Origin: CAIYTF01 sp963664845
GTDB lineage: Bacteria; Bacteroidota; Ignavibacteria; Ignavibacteriales; Ignavibacteriaceae
Direction: 5' to 3'
DNA length: 64,000 nucleotides
Assembly (NCBI GenBank): GCA_963664845.1
Contig: OY761615.1
Coordinates: 1,240,001-1,304,000, forward strand
Every line of letters begins with the position of its first letter. Positions within the stretch are counted from its first letter, which is position 1. This document shows positions 17,955 through 28,244 of the stretch, piece by piece. A program made the position numbers and the translations under genes. The notes beneath the pieces are model-generated. The model had not been told where the DNA came from and did not search any database. It saw only the letters and a program-made list of their open reading frames with translations.

Positions 17955-18830
17955 TTATTCTGACAACAGGTAAATTGAAATAAACGCGACGACCATGCCT
18001 GCTATTATTATCGGTTGGGGAATAACCCGGTATATAAGCAAAGACAGAATGACAGTTATTACGGGGGCCAAAGACATCATTGGGACTACAATAATCGCTT
18101 TTCCGTATTTGATTGCATAGGAGAAAAACAAAAAGCCAACCGCATTAAGAGCCTGAAAGATAAATGCGGAGTACATCCCGTTGAATTTCCAGTTTATGGT
18201 CTGTGAAAAATCCGTCATGAGCAACGCGAAGGGAATAAGTATAACCGAGCTTATCATCAGGTAGAAGGTTACACTTTCTGCCTTCATACTCACTTGCTTA
18301 TTATCGTCACTGGCAAACTTCATTATGAATGCCTGCAAGCCCCACATAATGAAAACGATGATCGCAAGAACCAACCAGAGGTATCCGCTCACAATAGAAT
18401 TTTCAGGAGATTCATAGGAAAGCGTAATGATTGCGAAGAGCGCCAGAATGATTCCGGTCCATGACCGCCTGCCGGCTTTTTCTTTAAGCACGGTAATAGA
18501 AAGAATTATTGTAACAACCGGATACAGTGAAATGATGGGGAAAACAATATACGCGGGACCGATCCGTAAACACTCAAACAAAAGCAACTGGCCGCCGCAT
18601 CCAAGAATGCCGGCGCCAAGGCCCAACAGAACTGAGCGTTTGTCTGTGTCCAATTTCCAGTTTATCAATTTTAGTGCAACAATTGCAACCGGTATCATGG
18701 TTAGCGCCCAAGCCGCATAGCCCAGTGTTGCAGGGAATCCCGCTTTTTCGGGGATCTCAATTAATGCACCCCAAATGCCCCACAGAACAGTTGTAGTCAG
18801 CGCGTAAAGCAGCCATGCCTTTTGTTTCAC
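17955..18830 (-). CDS. EamA/DMT-family sugar or metabolite transporter
   Basis: Inner-membrane transporter of the drug/metabolite superfamily, 291 residues with about ten hydrophobic helices in two EamA halves. Conserved features include W..W....E near the N-terminus (LWGIWGALIEIPEK), and the repeat ends IISLYPVVTIILSITVLKEK and MMSLAPVITVILSLLIYRVIPQ. RhaT, the rhamnose importer, belongs to the same superfamily. The start is GTG at 18830, preceded by AGGAG. It lies between the alpha-galactosidase and the AraD-like gene, which suggests it imports the released monosaccharide or amino sugar. Confidence 0.88.
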   Translation of the reverse strand: MKQKAWLLYALTTTVLWGIWGALIEIPEKAGFPATLGYAAWALTMIPVAIVALKLINWKLDTDKRSVLLGLGAGILGCGGQLLLFECLRIGPAYIVFPIISLYPVVTIILSITVLKEKAGRRSWTGIILALFAIITLSYESPENSIVSGYLWLVLAIIVFIMWGLQAFIMKFASDDNKQVSMKAESVTFYLMISSVILIPFALLMTDFSQTINWKFNGMYSAFIFQALNAVGFLFFSYAIKYGKAIIVVPMMSLAPVITVILSLLIYRVIPQPIIIAGMVVAFISIYLLSE

Positions 18831-18879
18831 TATTGCTCCTGATTCTTCGTTTTAAGTTTATTTTTTTCCGATGCGATAT

Positions 18880-20955
18880 TTAATTGGGCACTGCTTTAAC
18901 AAGAAGATGCTTTTCAAAATCTATTTTCAATGTTGCAACCGGGCCGGTCACCGTGCCCAGAACAACGTTATTTTCGTAATCAATCACTTTATACGTTTTC
19001 TTTTCAAGACCGCGTAATTCTGCATTTCCGGAAAAGTGTTTTTCGTAAAATGCATAGTACATGATATCCTCTTTTTGTATTGCATGAGTTTCCGGATAAT
19101 CAAAACCCGATACATACAATTCACCCCGGTATTTACCTTTGGTCAACATGTTGGCATTATATATGTCAATCCACTTTTTCCACTTCTTTTCCTTTTCAGG
19201 AGTGAGGCTCACATCGCCGCTTTCTGTATTCATATATACTCCCGGAGGGTAAACGAATTTGGTACCAATCGTTCCTCCAACTCCAATTGTGGTAGCAAAG
19301 TCGCTCCTGTCATCACTCAGTTCAACATGATCGCCATAGAAAACCGCTTTGGGACCTGTCAGAGCGCGAAGTGTTTTTGCTTTGATCCTGATGTGAAATG
19401 AAGAATGCGGATCGGAGGCAACAGTTTCATTCATATAGGGCATAAGGAAAAACGACTGGTTCGTGCCACACGGACAAATTTGCATTTTAGCATTGGGATT
19501 AATTGCCAGGGCAGTCTCATACACCATTTTATAAAAAGCAGGTATGGCTTCCACCGATTCCTCACTTCGTGCATGATGATGCTCCGGGTTGAAGCACGAC
19601 GGAACGCAATTCTGATTATTCCCGTCAATTTTAAGGCCATCGAAGCCCCACTTCATGAACTGAGTTACCAGTTTCTTTGAATATTCCTGAACATCTTTCG
19701 AGGCCGGACACAGAAAGAATGATTTGAAAAACGACGGCATATAATGCGGGGATGCGTCTTCATCGAGCAACAGATAACCGGGGTGGTTTGCCATGAGTTC
19801 AGTATTGGGTGCAACCGCCAGTGGCATCCACCAGAGTTGTACTTTAAGGCCCATTGAATGCACTTTATTCACAAATTTAATTATGTCAGCCTCTCCATTG
19901 GGAAATTTATCCTTAGGCAGAAAATAGTCACCCATTCCTTTATACCAACCCATATCAAGCACCACCCAGTCAAGCCCCAGTTCCTTAACCTTGGGCAGGG
20001 TATTGTACATTTGTTCCATGGTAAAATTCTGCTCATATCCCCATCCGCACCATTCAGTGCCATAAGCGTCAGCAGGAGCATCTTTGAATGTGAAGCCCTG
20101 CCGTTCCATAAATTGCCGGTACACTGTTAAGCTGTTAAACTGATCCCCCGTATGTACCTCAACAAATGTTCTAAGGGTGGATAATTCCTGTCCTGGATTC
20201 AGCTCACTTTTCTGTTGAAAGGTGATTGCCAACTCTGCCACATCTTTGTCTTTCATGGTTACCGGAAGGGAAACCAATTTTGGGGTTTTTTCCACATGCC
20301 CCACCGCAATTCCACAATCCCGCCGCCAGATATCAACTACCGGCGTTCCACCGCCATAGTCAACCGCATTCATGCCGAGATAATTACTACGTGAATAACC
20401 TGGCTTAAGTGGTAATATCCAATTATTGTCCCAACCATATGAGCCTGGCTGATAAGACCAGAATGATGGCATTGTATCCTTCCCCGGTAATGATAAAATG
20501 GAATAATCGTTGTTAGTCCAGCCATCAACAGAAATTTTTTCTTTCCCGATATTTTGATAAGTCACTTTGTAAAACAGCATTGTCGGGAAATCGGTGTAGC
20601 TGATTATTACAATGGATTTCTTCAGCAATTTCGAGATGCCGGAAATTTCGTACAAATTTCCCTTACCGATTGAATCCTGCCACTCTTTTACTTTAAAATC
20701 AGTCAGCCTAAAATCATTTGTCTTTCTGCCATTACACGTTATATATTCAGAATTTTCGTATTTGGTGAGAATTAATTCATTTACACCTGATTTTTGTTTT
20801 ATTCTGCTTTTAAGATTGCGGTCAAATTCAACAATAATTTTCCCTCCATCAATTATAACGGTTTTTCCCTTGTATTCTCCGGTGCCATAAATGGTTGCGC
20901 TGAAAACCAATAAGAGAAAACAGCTCTTTATAGTGTTTTTAATTTTGAGTACCAT
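18880..20955 (-). CDS. Exported alpha-galactosidase-like glycoside hydrolase (GH36/melibiase)
   Basis: Retaining glycosidase, 691 residues, with a signal peptide (about residues 1-25). The N-terminal beta-sandwich covers roughly residues 30-290 and the TIM barrel roughly 295-600. The barrel shows the GH36/GH27 pattern: LDWVVLDMGWY, GLKVQLWWMP, and the nucleophile Asp444 in WGFDGLKIDGNN. VASDPHSS supplies the probable acid/base Asp515. A C-terminal beta domain follows. It cuts alpha-galactosyl (or alpha-GalNAc) termini, probably in the periplasm, since no T9SS domain or lipobox is present. It belongs to the operon with GH114, TonB receptor and sugar-phosphate enzymes. Exact linkage unknown. 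Confidence 0.88.
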   Translation of the reverse strand: MVLKIKNTIKSCFLLLVFSATIYGTGEYKGKTVIIDGGKIIVEFDRNLKSRIKQKSGVNELILTKYENSEYITCNGRKTNDFRLTDFKVKEWQDSIGKGNLYEISGISKLLKKSIVIISYTDFPTMLFYKVTYQNIGKEKISVDGWTNNDYSILSLPGKDTMPSFWSYQPGSYGWDNNWILPLKPGYSRSNYLGMNAVDYGGGTPVVDIWRRDCGIAVGHVEKTPKLVSLPVTMKDKDVAELAITFQQKSELNPGQELSTLRTFVEVHTGDQFNSLTVYRQFMERQGFTFKDAPADAYGTEWCGWGYEQNFTMEQMYNTLPKVKELGLDWVVLDMGWYKGMGDYFLPKDKFPNGEADIIKFVNKVHSMGLKVQLWWMPLAVAPNTELMANHPGYLLLDEDASPHYMPSFFKSFFLCPASKDVQEYSKKLVTQFMKWGFDGLKIDGNNQNCVPSCFNPEHHHARSEESVEAIPAFYKMVYETALAINPNAKMQICPCGTNQSFFLMPYMNETVASDPHSSFHIRIKAKTLRALTGPKAVFYGDHVELSDDRSDFATTIGVGGTIGTKFVYPPGVYMNTESGDVSLTPEKEKKWKKWIDIYNANMLTKGKYRGELYVSGFDYPETHAIQKEDIMYYAFYEKHFSGNAELRGLEKKTYKVIDYENNVVLGTVTGPVATLKIDFEKHLLVKAVPN

Positions 20956-20984
20956 GCTAATTCATCTTCTTCTTAAGTAATAAA

Positions 20985-23123
20985 TTATAGTATTATGACA
21001 AATTTGCCCTGGGCTGTGCCAATGGGCGAATTCACGTAGAAAAAGTATAATCCCGGTGCTGCCAATTGCTGCATTTCGTTTTTTAGATCCCACATTTCGA
21101 TACCGGGAGCCATAGAGCCATTACCGTCATGGTGGAGTGTTCTCACCAATTCACCTGCCACATTAAATATCTTGATAGTAGCCGTCATTGGTAAATGAAT
21201 AAACTGCAGTTCATGATTGGTTCCCTGTTCCCAACCGCTTGCCACTATGTATGGATTGGGGACAACTTTGACTTGTGACAAATCTTTTATGGATAACCTG
21301 CCTTGCGGTATAACTTCCACCGTGTTCGTTCCTACGGCCGGAGTTGATGATGCGGTGTTTTCCAATGGCCCGGTAATTCCATGTCCCGTGTCATATGCTG
21401 CAATGTAATACCGGTATTTCAAACCATTTGTTACCGTATTATCGACAAATACCCTGAGGGAGTCGCCTTTCTTGAAATATTTCAGGGAGTCAGAAGAAAG
21501 TATTTGAACCGGCGGTAAACCGTTTTCATTTCCAAGATAATACCAGGCAAAATTAGGCAGTGTTGTATAATGCCCTTCTACACTGTCAATTTTATCGAAT
21601 TGCGCCAATGGCAAATAATGTACACCGCCATCAAAATCGGTTACGGTTGATGACCCCCACGTTGAACCATTATCGGCGGAACGATAGATTTTATAACCCT
21701 CAAATGCTTCGGCACCTTCACTGGTTTTATTCCAATAGAGAGTGTTTTGCCCATTGCCAGGAACAATTTCCAATGACGGTGCGGGCGGCGCTTTTACAAT
21801 TTTCCAACCGGAATGATAGAGAGTGTAGGCATTAAGCGCATGTTTGAATAGTTCATCTTTATTTTTACCAAAGACCGTTGCAAAGACCAGTGTATCCGAC
21901 TGTCCCGGTTGAAGCGTAAAAGTACCAGAGCCTAACGTTTGCAATCCGTCTGAGCCGGTAGCATAATAATAATTCGGACCTCCGTTCAATGTATCCGGTA
22001 TGCCGTCCATGTCAAAATCATCACAGATACCATTGTTTTTACTGCTACGCGGATTATCTTCATTCAATAAATTATACTTATACACCAGGCTCATCTTTCC
22101 ACCTGTACCCCCTGGCTGCCCCTCACCTTGCCACCAATGAAATGCATCGTAAGTAGCGACAGATTTCGTTGCGCCCGGCATTCGTAATGCCATTGTACCG
22201 CTCACAGAAATATTTTGTAGGGTTCCCGGGCCAAATGGATTGGGAACAGTAGCCGGATTATCAGCCATACCCCATGCCAGTTGCAATTTTGGATAGTAAT
22301 AATAGCGATTAGGTGCACCACCGTGATCCGGGGTCAAGAATACCGGGATATATCCATAGTCAGAATAAATTCCTGCACGCATATCCTTAATTGGGGCAGT
22401 TCCTCTGTTCCTTACTACATAAACCCATATGATAAAATCCTGATAAAGCTCACCTGTCCAAGCCAATCCCCACATTTCAATGTTCGTTTTGAGCCACCTT
22501 CTGGCTTCCTGTGTACCTGTTTGCTTTCTTCCCCGCCATGAATACATTACCGAATAAGTCTCCTGGTCAGCTAATCTGTTGCCGTTACGGCCTAACCCGG
22601 GCCAACCATCACTTCCCACTTTAAGAGGTTCATTTGTCCCTGGTATCAAGGCCGGCCAGCCATGGTTCGGACCGGCAGAGGGCCATGTTGATGGATCGGT
22701 GCTTAACGGAGCTTTTTGGTTTCCAACAACCTCAGGATAAGGGGCAAAATGCTCCGGGTCCCAAAATCCTCCTGCCGGACCTTCATTCACTGTACCATCG
22801 CAATAAGGAAGGGACATCGGGTACTCACCATCAACTGCCCCTGAATCCTGGGTTGGAGGCGCACCAATAAATATGCCTATACAGGTTCCATAACTAATAC
22901 CACTGCCATTCGGGTACTCCATCGCAGGCGGACGAGCAAGAGGAATATTTTCCTGATTACCGTCACACAGCTCCCCGGTGTTATTAAACTGTGTACGCAC
23001 CCTGTTAATATCCATGATATTCCATCTCTGATATATCAAGGGATCCGTTTGCGAAAATAATAATGAGGTAAACAGTAACACCGCTGTTATTATCCGTAAC
23101 AATGTTCTTCTATTATAGTTCAT
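20985..23123 (-). CDS. Large secreted protein with Fn3-like and C-terminal FlgD/T9SS-like domain
   Basis: 712 residues with a signal peptide (TAVLLFTSLLFSQT). The first 440 residues are rich in Gly, Pro and Trp and have no recognised enzymatic motif. Residues about 445-640 look like a fibronectin type III-like region (APPAPSLEIVPGNGQNTLYWN). The C-terminus VKVVPNPYIVASGW...IKIFNVAGELVRTLHHDGNG...GLYFFYV is the FlgD/T9SS-associated Ig-like domain. AGGAAA precedes the start. It follows the lipoprotein gene after 16 bases. A cell-surface structural or binding component is likely; its ligand is unknown. Confidence 0.78.
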   Translation of the reverse strand: MNYNRRTLLRIITAVLLFTSLLFSQTDPLIYQRWNIMDINRVRTQFNNTGELCDGNQENIPLARPPAMEYPNGSGISYGTCIGIFIGAPPTQDSGAVDGEYPMSLPYCDGTVNEGPAGGFWDPEHFAPYPEVVGNQKAPLSTDPSTWPSAGPNHGWPALIPGTNEPLKVGSDGWPGLGRNGNRLADQETYSVMYSWRGRKQTGTQEARRWLKTNIEMWGLAWTGELYQDFIIWVYVVRNRGTAPIKDMRAGIYSDYGYIPVFLTPDHGGAPNRYYYYPKLQLAWGMADNPATVPNPFGPGTLQNISVSGTMALRMPGATKSVATYDAFHWWQGEGQPGGTGGKMSLVYKYNLLNEDNPRSSKNNGICDDFDMDGIPDTLNGGPNYYYATGSDGLQTLGSGTFTLQPGQSDTLVFATVFGKNKDELFKHALNAYTLYHSGWKIVKAPPAPSLEIVPGNGQNTLYWNKTSEGAEAFEGYKIYRSADNGSTWGSSTVTDFDGGVHYLPLAQFDKIDSVEGHYTTLPNFAWYYLGNENGLPPVQILSSDSLKYFKKGDSLRVFVDNTVTNGLKYRYYIAAYDTGHGITGPLENTASSTPAVGTNTVEVIPQGRLSIKDLSQVKVVPNPYIVASGWEQGTNHELQFIHLPMTATIKIFNVAGELVRTLHHDGNGSMAPGIEMWDLKNEMQQLAAPGLYFFYVNSPIGTAQGKFVIIL

Positions 23124-23139
23124 ACTTGTTTCCTGATCA

Positions 23140-24540
23140 TTAAAATTTTTGAGGACTGCTTATTAAAAACTGTAGATTTGAACCACCCGGCTGTATTTCT
23201 TTAACAATGGTGAATGAATTCAAATCTATTATCATGCATGAAGCAGACGTTATGGCTATGAGCAAATCCTTTGATGGAAGAATGGACACCGATTTCACCG
23301 CCAAGGACAGCGACAATTGATTTTTGAATGCAAATGTCTGTTTATTTAATTTGTAAATTGCCGAGCCTGCTGCAACATAGATGCAACTGTCATCAAACAC
23401 TGAGTTTACCGGGCTAACCTTTGCAGGGAAACTGTAGGCAGTTGTTAGGTCTGTATATGACTGGCCGGCAGTGGACACACTAAGTTTTCCTCCCTTTGCA
23501 TCACAAATAAGAAGCCTGTTGGCGTCATCGCAAACCAATTCCCCTGTGGCTGGAAGAGTGTATGCATTTTTAACTCGGTTTTTAATAGTCCCGTTTGCTG
23601 CGTCTATAATGACGAGATCCTTGGTAACCTGATCCAGTGTGAATAGTGTTAAGCCATCGCTTGAAAGGGCAATTTTCCCTGGAAAAAAGGACAACGCAAG
23701 TGTTTTTTCAACTGACTTTGAGGCAATATTGATCTTCTCAATAGCCTGTCCATTCACGCACGCTACATAAGCATAGTCAGTTCCGGTAACAATCGATTGC
23801 GGATTAGCTGAAACGGTAATGCTTTTTTCGACCTTATTTGTATTGAGACTAATAAAATCCACCCGGTTTTTTGCTTCAATGCTGGTCAGCAGATAAGAAC
23901 CTGTCTTCGTAACAGCAAACCCGGAAAGAATGGCCGGTGAATATGGAATCGCAGCAACAACACTATCCAGATTCCCTATAACATAAATATTTGATTTGTC
24001 AGCTGTATATAAGCGATTAAATCCGTTTTCTGAATATTTTCCGGCGGTATAAAACCAGTTTGAGAATATTACTACAGTATCATTATACACAGGGTACCCA
24101 TCTAAGGAGATGGAGTTCCGGAAAATATCCCTTACGCGTCCTTTAATTGTAGCTTTGTAAATGGAAGCTTGTGCCAAAGGCTGCGTTGGAGTGAATATTG
24201 CCGCTGTGTCCCGGACTGAATATGTTCCGGGGATCACATCACCATTAAAATTCTGAAGGATATACCTGTTCGGGAGTGTTGTCACATCCATTTTCTCAGT
24301 GAAGTAAACTTGAACTCCGGACGTTACCGGAACATTTAGTTCTGCATTTGAAGGCAGTGAATTAGCGGTTATCTCTGGCCTGGTAAGTGGAGATGGGGCC
24401 GTCGGTTCCCTGTCTTTCACGCATCCGTTAAAAACAAACGCAGAACACAGAAGAAGCACCCCATGGAACAGAGCAAAAAGCCCGGGTGTATAAGTAAATT
24501 TCGAGTGCATATATTGCCGCCAAAGTTTTTGATGTTTCAT
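23140..24540 (-). CDS. Lipoprotein with bacterial Ig-like domain and YncE-type beta-propeller
   Basis: 466 residues. The lipobox FNGC near residue 40 marks it as a lipoprotein. Next comes an SbsA-type Ig domain (ITANSLPSNAELNVPVTSGVQVYFTEKMD, then PTQPLAQASIYKATIKGRVRD). The remaining 320 residues form a YncE/NHL-like propeller with blades such as LFTLDQVTKDLVIIDAANGTI and VVAAIPYSPAILSGFAVTKTG. Its ATG overlaps the stop of the PorV-like gene (CTATGA), so the two are coupled. It may be an outer-membrane glycan-binding or scaffold lipoprotein, filling the place of a SusD-type protein, which is absent. Confidence 0.8.
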   Translation of the reverse strand: MKHQKLWRQYMHSKFTYTPGLFALFHGVLLLCSAFVFNGCVKDREPTAPSPLTRPEITANSLPSNAELNVPVTSGVQVYFTEKMDVTTLPNRYILQNFNGDVIPGTYSVRDTAAIFTPTQPLAQASIYKATIKGRVRDIFRNSISLDGYPVYNDTVVIFSNWFYTAGKYSENGFNRLYTADKSNIYVIGNLDSVVAAIPYSPAILSGFAVTKTGSYLLTSIEAKNRVDFISLNTNKVEKSITVSANPQSIVTGTDYAYVACVNGQAIEKINIASKSVEKTLALSFFPGKIALSSDGLTLFTLDQVTKDLVIIDAANGTIKNRVKNAYTLPATGELVCDDANRLLICDAKGGKLSVSTAGQSYTDLTTAYSFPAKVSPVNSVFDDSCIYVAAGSAIYKLNKQTFAFKNQLSLSLAVKSVSILPSKDLLIAITSASCMIIDLNSFTIVKEIQPGGSNLQFLISSPQKF

Positions 24541-25556
24541 AGATTAAATGCCAGTGATACCTGGTGTACCGAGTTTAATTCCTTAAACACTGAATACGCA
24601 TAGTAGAAGCTTATGTCGCCGGTGAAATCGTTTTGCAACTTTAAGCCAAGTCCTGCAGAAAAATTTGATACGTCATTATTGAACCGGTAACCACAATACA
24701 GGCTCAGTCTCTTATAAAATTCGAAGTCCGATCCAATATTAAACCGCGCTGAATAGTCGCGTGAATCGACGATTGAACCGCTCACACCAAGAGAAAAGTT
24801 TTCTGTTTTAATGGCTTTGGTGGTTACGCCAACCTTGAACAATAAGGGCAGATTCCATTTGTCTGTCTGAAGTGAAGCCGGGATTATTTTATTAGTTGGA
24901 CTTCCACTAACCGGCAGGGTAACAACGAGATCGTTGCCTGAAAACTGCATTGCACTGCCAAAGTTTGAAAGGGTGATCCCCAGTTGCATATCGTTTAAAA
25001 ACGATGTGGTAAATACACTGCCGATATCAAAAGCAAATGCATCCGCAGTTGCCGACGAAAGAGATTCACCAATATATTTAACTTTCAGGCCCACTGAAAA
25101 CCGATCGGTGATGCTTTTAGCCAGTGTTAATCCAAGGGCGTAGTCTGTTGCAGAAAAGATCTTTCTGGTCCCGTCCTGCTGCGCAAGCGTAGTCTCTTCC
25201 ATATCCCCTGAACTGAAATACGACATATCAAGACCTGCATTCACAAATCCCAGAGGAACAGAGCATGCCAGATAGGCATAGTTTGAACCCACCAACCAGT
25301 TCATATAGGATAGAGATAAACTGACCGTATTTATTCTGCTTATTGCACCGGGATTCCAATACAACACAGAAGCATTGTTAGCTGAAGTGATATCGGATTC
25401 AGCTTTTCCCACGTATTCTGCTCCCAATCCAATTTTGAGAAAATTTGCGGCAGAGGTGCCTATGTAGTTTACGCCTTGCGCATAAATACAGACAGGCGCA
25501 GTGCTGAGCAAAATGAGCACTAAAATTTTGATGAATCCGTCTCTTGCATGTTTCAT
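24537..25556 (-). CDS. PorV/PorQ-family outer-membrane beta-barrel protein
   Basis: 339 residues with a signal peptide (about residues 8-27). The N-terminal motif GTSAANFLKIGLGAEYVGKAESD followed by NNASVLYWNPGAI is the start of the PorV/PorQ family. The rest alternates in beta-strands and ends in a strand, SVHQVSLAFNL. PorV is the outer-membrane shuttle protein of the type IX secretion system. Several copies per genome, each beside a T9SS cargo, are common in Ignavibacteria. Here it lies among cargo proteins (GH114, CBM9-like) and the TonB receptor, so it may serve the export of this operon's products. Confidence 0.88.
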   Translation of the reverse strand: MKHARDGFIKILVLILLSTAPVCIYAQGVNYIGTSAANFLKIGLGAEYVGKAESDITSANNASVLYWNPGAISRINTVSLSLSYMNWLVGSNYAYLACSVPLGFVNAGLDMSYFSSGDMEETTLAQQDGTRKIFSATDYALGLTLAKSITDRFSVGLKVKYIGESLSSATADAFAFDIGSVFTTSFLNDMQLGITLSNFGSAMQFSGNDLVVTLPVSGSPTNKIIPASLQTDKWNLPLLFKVGVTTKAIKTENFSLGVSGSIVDSRDYSARFNIGSDFEFYKRLSLYCGYRFNNDVSNFSAGLGLKLQNDFTGDISFYYAYSVFKELNSVHQVSLAFNL

Positions 25557-25587
25557 ATTGTTAACTCCAAAACCCTGGTCCTTTAAG

Positions 25588-28137
25588 TTAATAGCTTAGC
25601 GAGATGCCCAGCATAATATTCCGGCTGGGCCCCCACTCTGAAGGGTTATTATAATAATCATCTGAATATGCCGGGTCTGTTCCCTGCCCTGGTCTGCCTG
25701 ATGAAGGATACACCCAGTATACATTTTGTCTGTTCAACAGATTAGTGACTTGTAAAAACACCTGCGTGCTCACATCGTAGATTTTAACTTCTTTATATAC
25801 CCGGAGGTCAACATCGCTAAGCAATGGGGCGCGCAAGGCATTTGGCTGGAAACTGTTATAGGTATAGGGTAAGCCGCTGCTAAGATTCCCCAGTAACGAA
25901 AATCCCCAATTATCCTGAAAACTGAAGACCGCGCCAAATGAGATAACATGTGGCTGATCCCAGTCAGCGGGAAATGATCTTGAAACATCGGTTGGGATGG
26001 AGAAAATTAGCGAACTGCTTACGAGGGCCTGTGTATAGGTGTAATTCAGGAACCCTGAAAAACAATTGGAAAAGCGTTTGTGCAGCGAAATTTCAACCCC
26101 TTTAACCGTTGCAAAATTCACGTTATCAAACGCGCTGTAGTTTTGTTGTTTTACCTGTCCGCCGGAGTACAAGTAGCCGTGTACAATATTGATACCAATG
26201 AGGTTTGATATTTTCCGGTAGAATCCAGTTATGTCAAGCGTAACAAGCTGGTCCAGGGCTATTTGAACACCGGCTTCATAGTTGATCGTTCTTTCGGGTT
26301 GAAGATCGCCCTTAGAGACGGTGCCCATGGTTTCGGTAATATCCGGTGCCGGGTAGCCCGGATAGGTCCGGTTGGCACCTTCATATACCTCATACAATGA
26401 CGGGTATTGATAATAATATCCATAACCAAATCTGAAGGCTGCAACTTCAGAAATTGGATAGCTTATTCCAAAACGGGGACTAATATAGATATAGGGTTTG
26501 GTTTTACTTATACCGCCAGTGGGCTGAGTTATATCAGAAAGATAATCGCGGTTAGGATTGATATAGTCAACCCTGCCGCCAATATTGATAACCATACCTA
26601 TATCATCAAACTCCATTTTATCATTTATAAATGCATTCCCCTCATACGGTTTATAATCGTAGTTTTCAATGGAATACCAACCGGTGGGGTTTAGCCGCAG
26701 CATTGTTGCACCCAGTTTGGAAGCTGAAAAACCGAAGTTTAGATTATGTTGTTTTGTAATCTGGCTAGCGATATCAAACTTCAAATCAAGACGATTGAAT
26801 TTGCTTTTTATAAACACATAATCTTCGCCGCTAATGGAAAACTCGCCGGTACCCGTTTCCGTCCGTATTGCATATGCCGCGGAATCATCATACACGTGAG
26901 ACTTGTAGTTTCTTTGATAGTATGATAATGACAGATTATAAAATGTGCTCTTGGATAATACCTGAGTATATTTGGCGTATGCCAGGTTACCATCGAGATG
27001 CACATGCGGAGTGCCATTTGGGTTATATTTGAAATAGTGATTGTAGTTCCCCTGCTGCTCAGCAGTATTTAGATATCCGACTCTGAATTTTATATCATCA
27101 GTTATCTGCCACAAAAGTTTAGCAAACACTGACCTGCTGTCCCTGAAACCCATTGGCACCCGTTGTGGTGTTCCGGTCATATCCGTTCCTCCGGCATCAA
27201 TGTAATCAGGGTAAATATATCCAAACAAATAGCCGTCATTTGCATACAATTTCCCGGAAACAACAAGTCCAAGGTCTTTTCTGCCAAATAAAGGTCCGGA
27301 AACTGAACCATCAATATTGAAAGTATTCATGCTGCTGCTGATATATTTATCGCGCCCATCAGAATAAGCAGATAACTTCACTTCATATTTTTGGGGCACG
27401 TTATCAACAGGGTCAAGCAGCAGAACACCCGACATTGCATTTCCATATTGCGGACCGAACGTACCGGTCTGGGTTTCCAGTGATTGGATGGTATTAGCTC
27501 CAATAACATCAAAATTAAAGCCGCCCCACAATTCATCAGTAACTGGAATTCCATCAAACAAATAGGCTGTTTCGTTTGTTCTTCCTCCCCTGAAATGCAA
27601 CCCGTCATTTGGGACCGTTGCAAATAGTCCGAAAATTGGCTGTGAAATAACCGGGACGGTAACAATATTGGCTGATATTCCCGCCTGCCGGGTGAGTAGA
27701 TCGGACAATGTGCCACTTACCGGGAGATTTTGTAAATCGCTGGCATCAAAGTCCTGCATTTTAGATGTGAGATCTTTTTGCACAGGTGGTCTTGTATAGG
27801 AAACAACTATTTCACTCATCTTGACCGCAGTGGCTGATAAGCTTGCATTGATCTTGGTTGTTAACCCTGCGCGTATCTCCACGTTTTGCATTTTTTCAGT
27901 CACATATCCAATTGAGCTTATGACCAGCGTATAAACACCGGGAGAAATATTGATAATATAGTAACTGCCATCTGTCCCTGTTGCTGCGCCCATAGATGAA
28001 CCCAAGACAACTACATTTGCACCGAAAAGGGGCTCTCCGCTTTTGTCGGTAATAGTGCCTGCAATCTTTCCTGTTGATTGACAGAAAACAATCGATGTAA
28101 TGGTAATAGCCAATAAAAACAGTATTATTTTATTCAC
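25588..28137 (-). CDS. TonB-dependent outer-membrane receptor
   Basis: 849 residues. After a signal peptide (FLLAITITSIVFCQS), a carboxypeptidase-regulatory-like domain spans residues 22-105 (GKIAGTITDKSGEPLFGANVVV). Then come a plug domain (about 120-240, with LSDLLTRQAGISANIV, LHFRGGRTNETAYLFDGIPV) and a 22-strand-type barrel to the C-terminus. This architecture is shared by SusC-like and CarboxypepD_reg receptors of Bacteroidota. Its position in the operon suggests uptake of a glycan fragment. No SusD partner is present. Substrate not determinable from sequence. Confidence 0.92.
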   Translation of the reverse strand: MNKIILFLLAITITSIVFCQSTGKIAGTITDKSGEPLFGANVVVLGSSMGAATGTDGSYYIINISPGVYTLVISSIGYVTEKMQNVEIRAGLTTKINASLSATAVKMSEIVVSYTRPPVQKDLTSKMQDFDASDLQNLPVSGTLSDLLTRQAGISANIVTVPVISQPIFGLFATVPNDGLHFRGGRTNETAYLFDGIPVTDELWGGFNFDVIGANTIQSLETQTGTFGPQYGNAMSGVLLLDPVDNVPQKYEVKLSAYSDGRDKYISSSMNTFNIDGSVSGPLFGRKDLGLVVSGKLYANDGYLFGYIYPDYIDAGGTDMTGTPQRVPMGFRDSRSVFAKLLWQITDDIKFRVGYLNTAEQQGNYNHYFKYNPNGTPHVHLDGNLAYAKYTQVLSKSTFYNLSLSYYQRNYKSHVYDDSAAYAIRTETGTGEFSISGEDYVFIKSKFNRLDLKFDIASQITKQHNLNFGFSASKLGATMLRLNPTGWYSIENYDYKPYEGNAFINDKMEFDDIGMVINIGGRVDYINPNRDYLSDITQPTGGISKTKPYIYISPRFGISYPISEVAAFRFGYGYYYQYPSLYEVYEGANRTYPGYPAPDITETMGTVSKGDLQPERTINYEAGVQIALDQLVTLDITGFYRKISNLIGINIVHGYLYSGGQVKQQNYSAFDNVNFATVKGVEISLHKRFSNCFSGFLNYTYTQALVSSSLIFSIPTDVSRSFPADWDQPHVISFGAVFSFQDNWGFSLLGNLSSGLPYTYNSFQPNALRAPLLSDVDLRVYKEVKIYDVSTQVFLQVTNLLNRQNVYWVYPSSGRPGQGTDPAYSDDYYNNPSEWGPSRNIMLGISLSY

Positions 28138-28244
28138 AGCCTTTGCTCCTTAGAGTACATCTTTTTAAGGTTAAGGAAGCCTGTTGCTTCCGTAACCCCG
28201 GCAATTTTATTAATAAGAACATTCTGTTTCCTTGTGACAAGGAC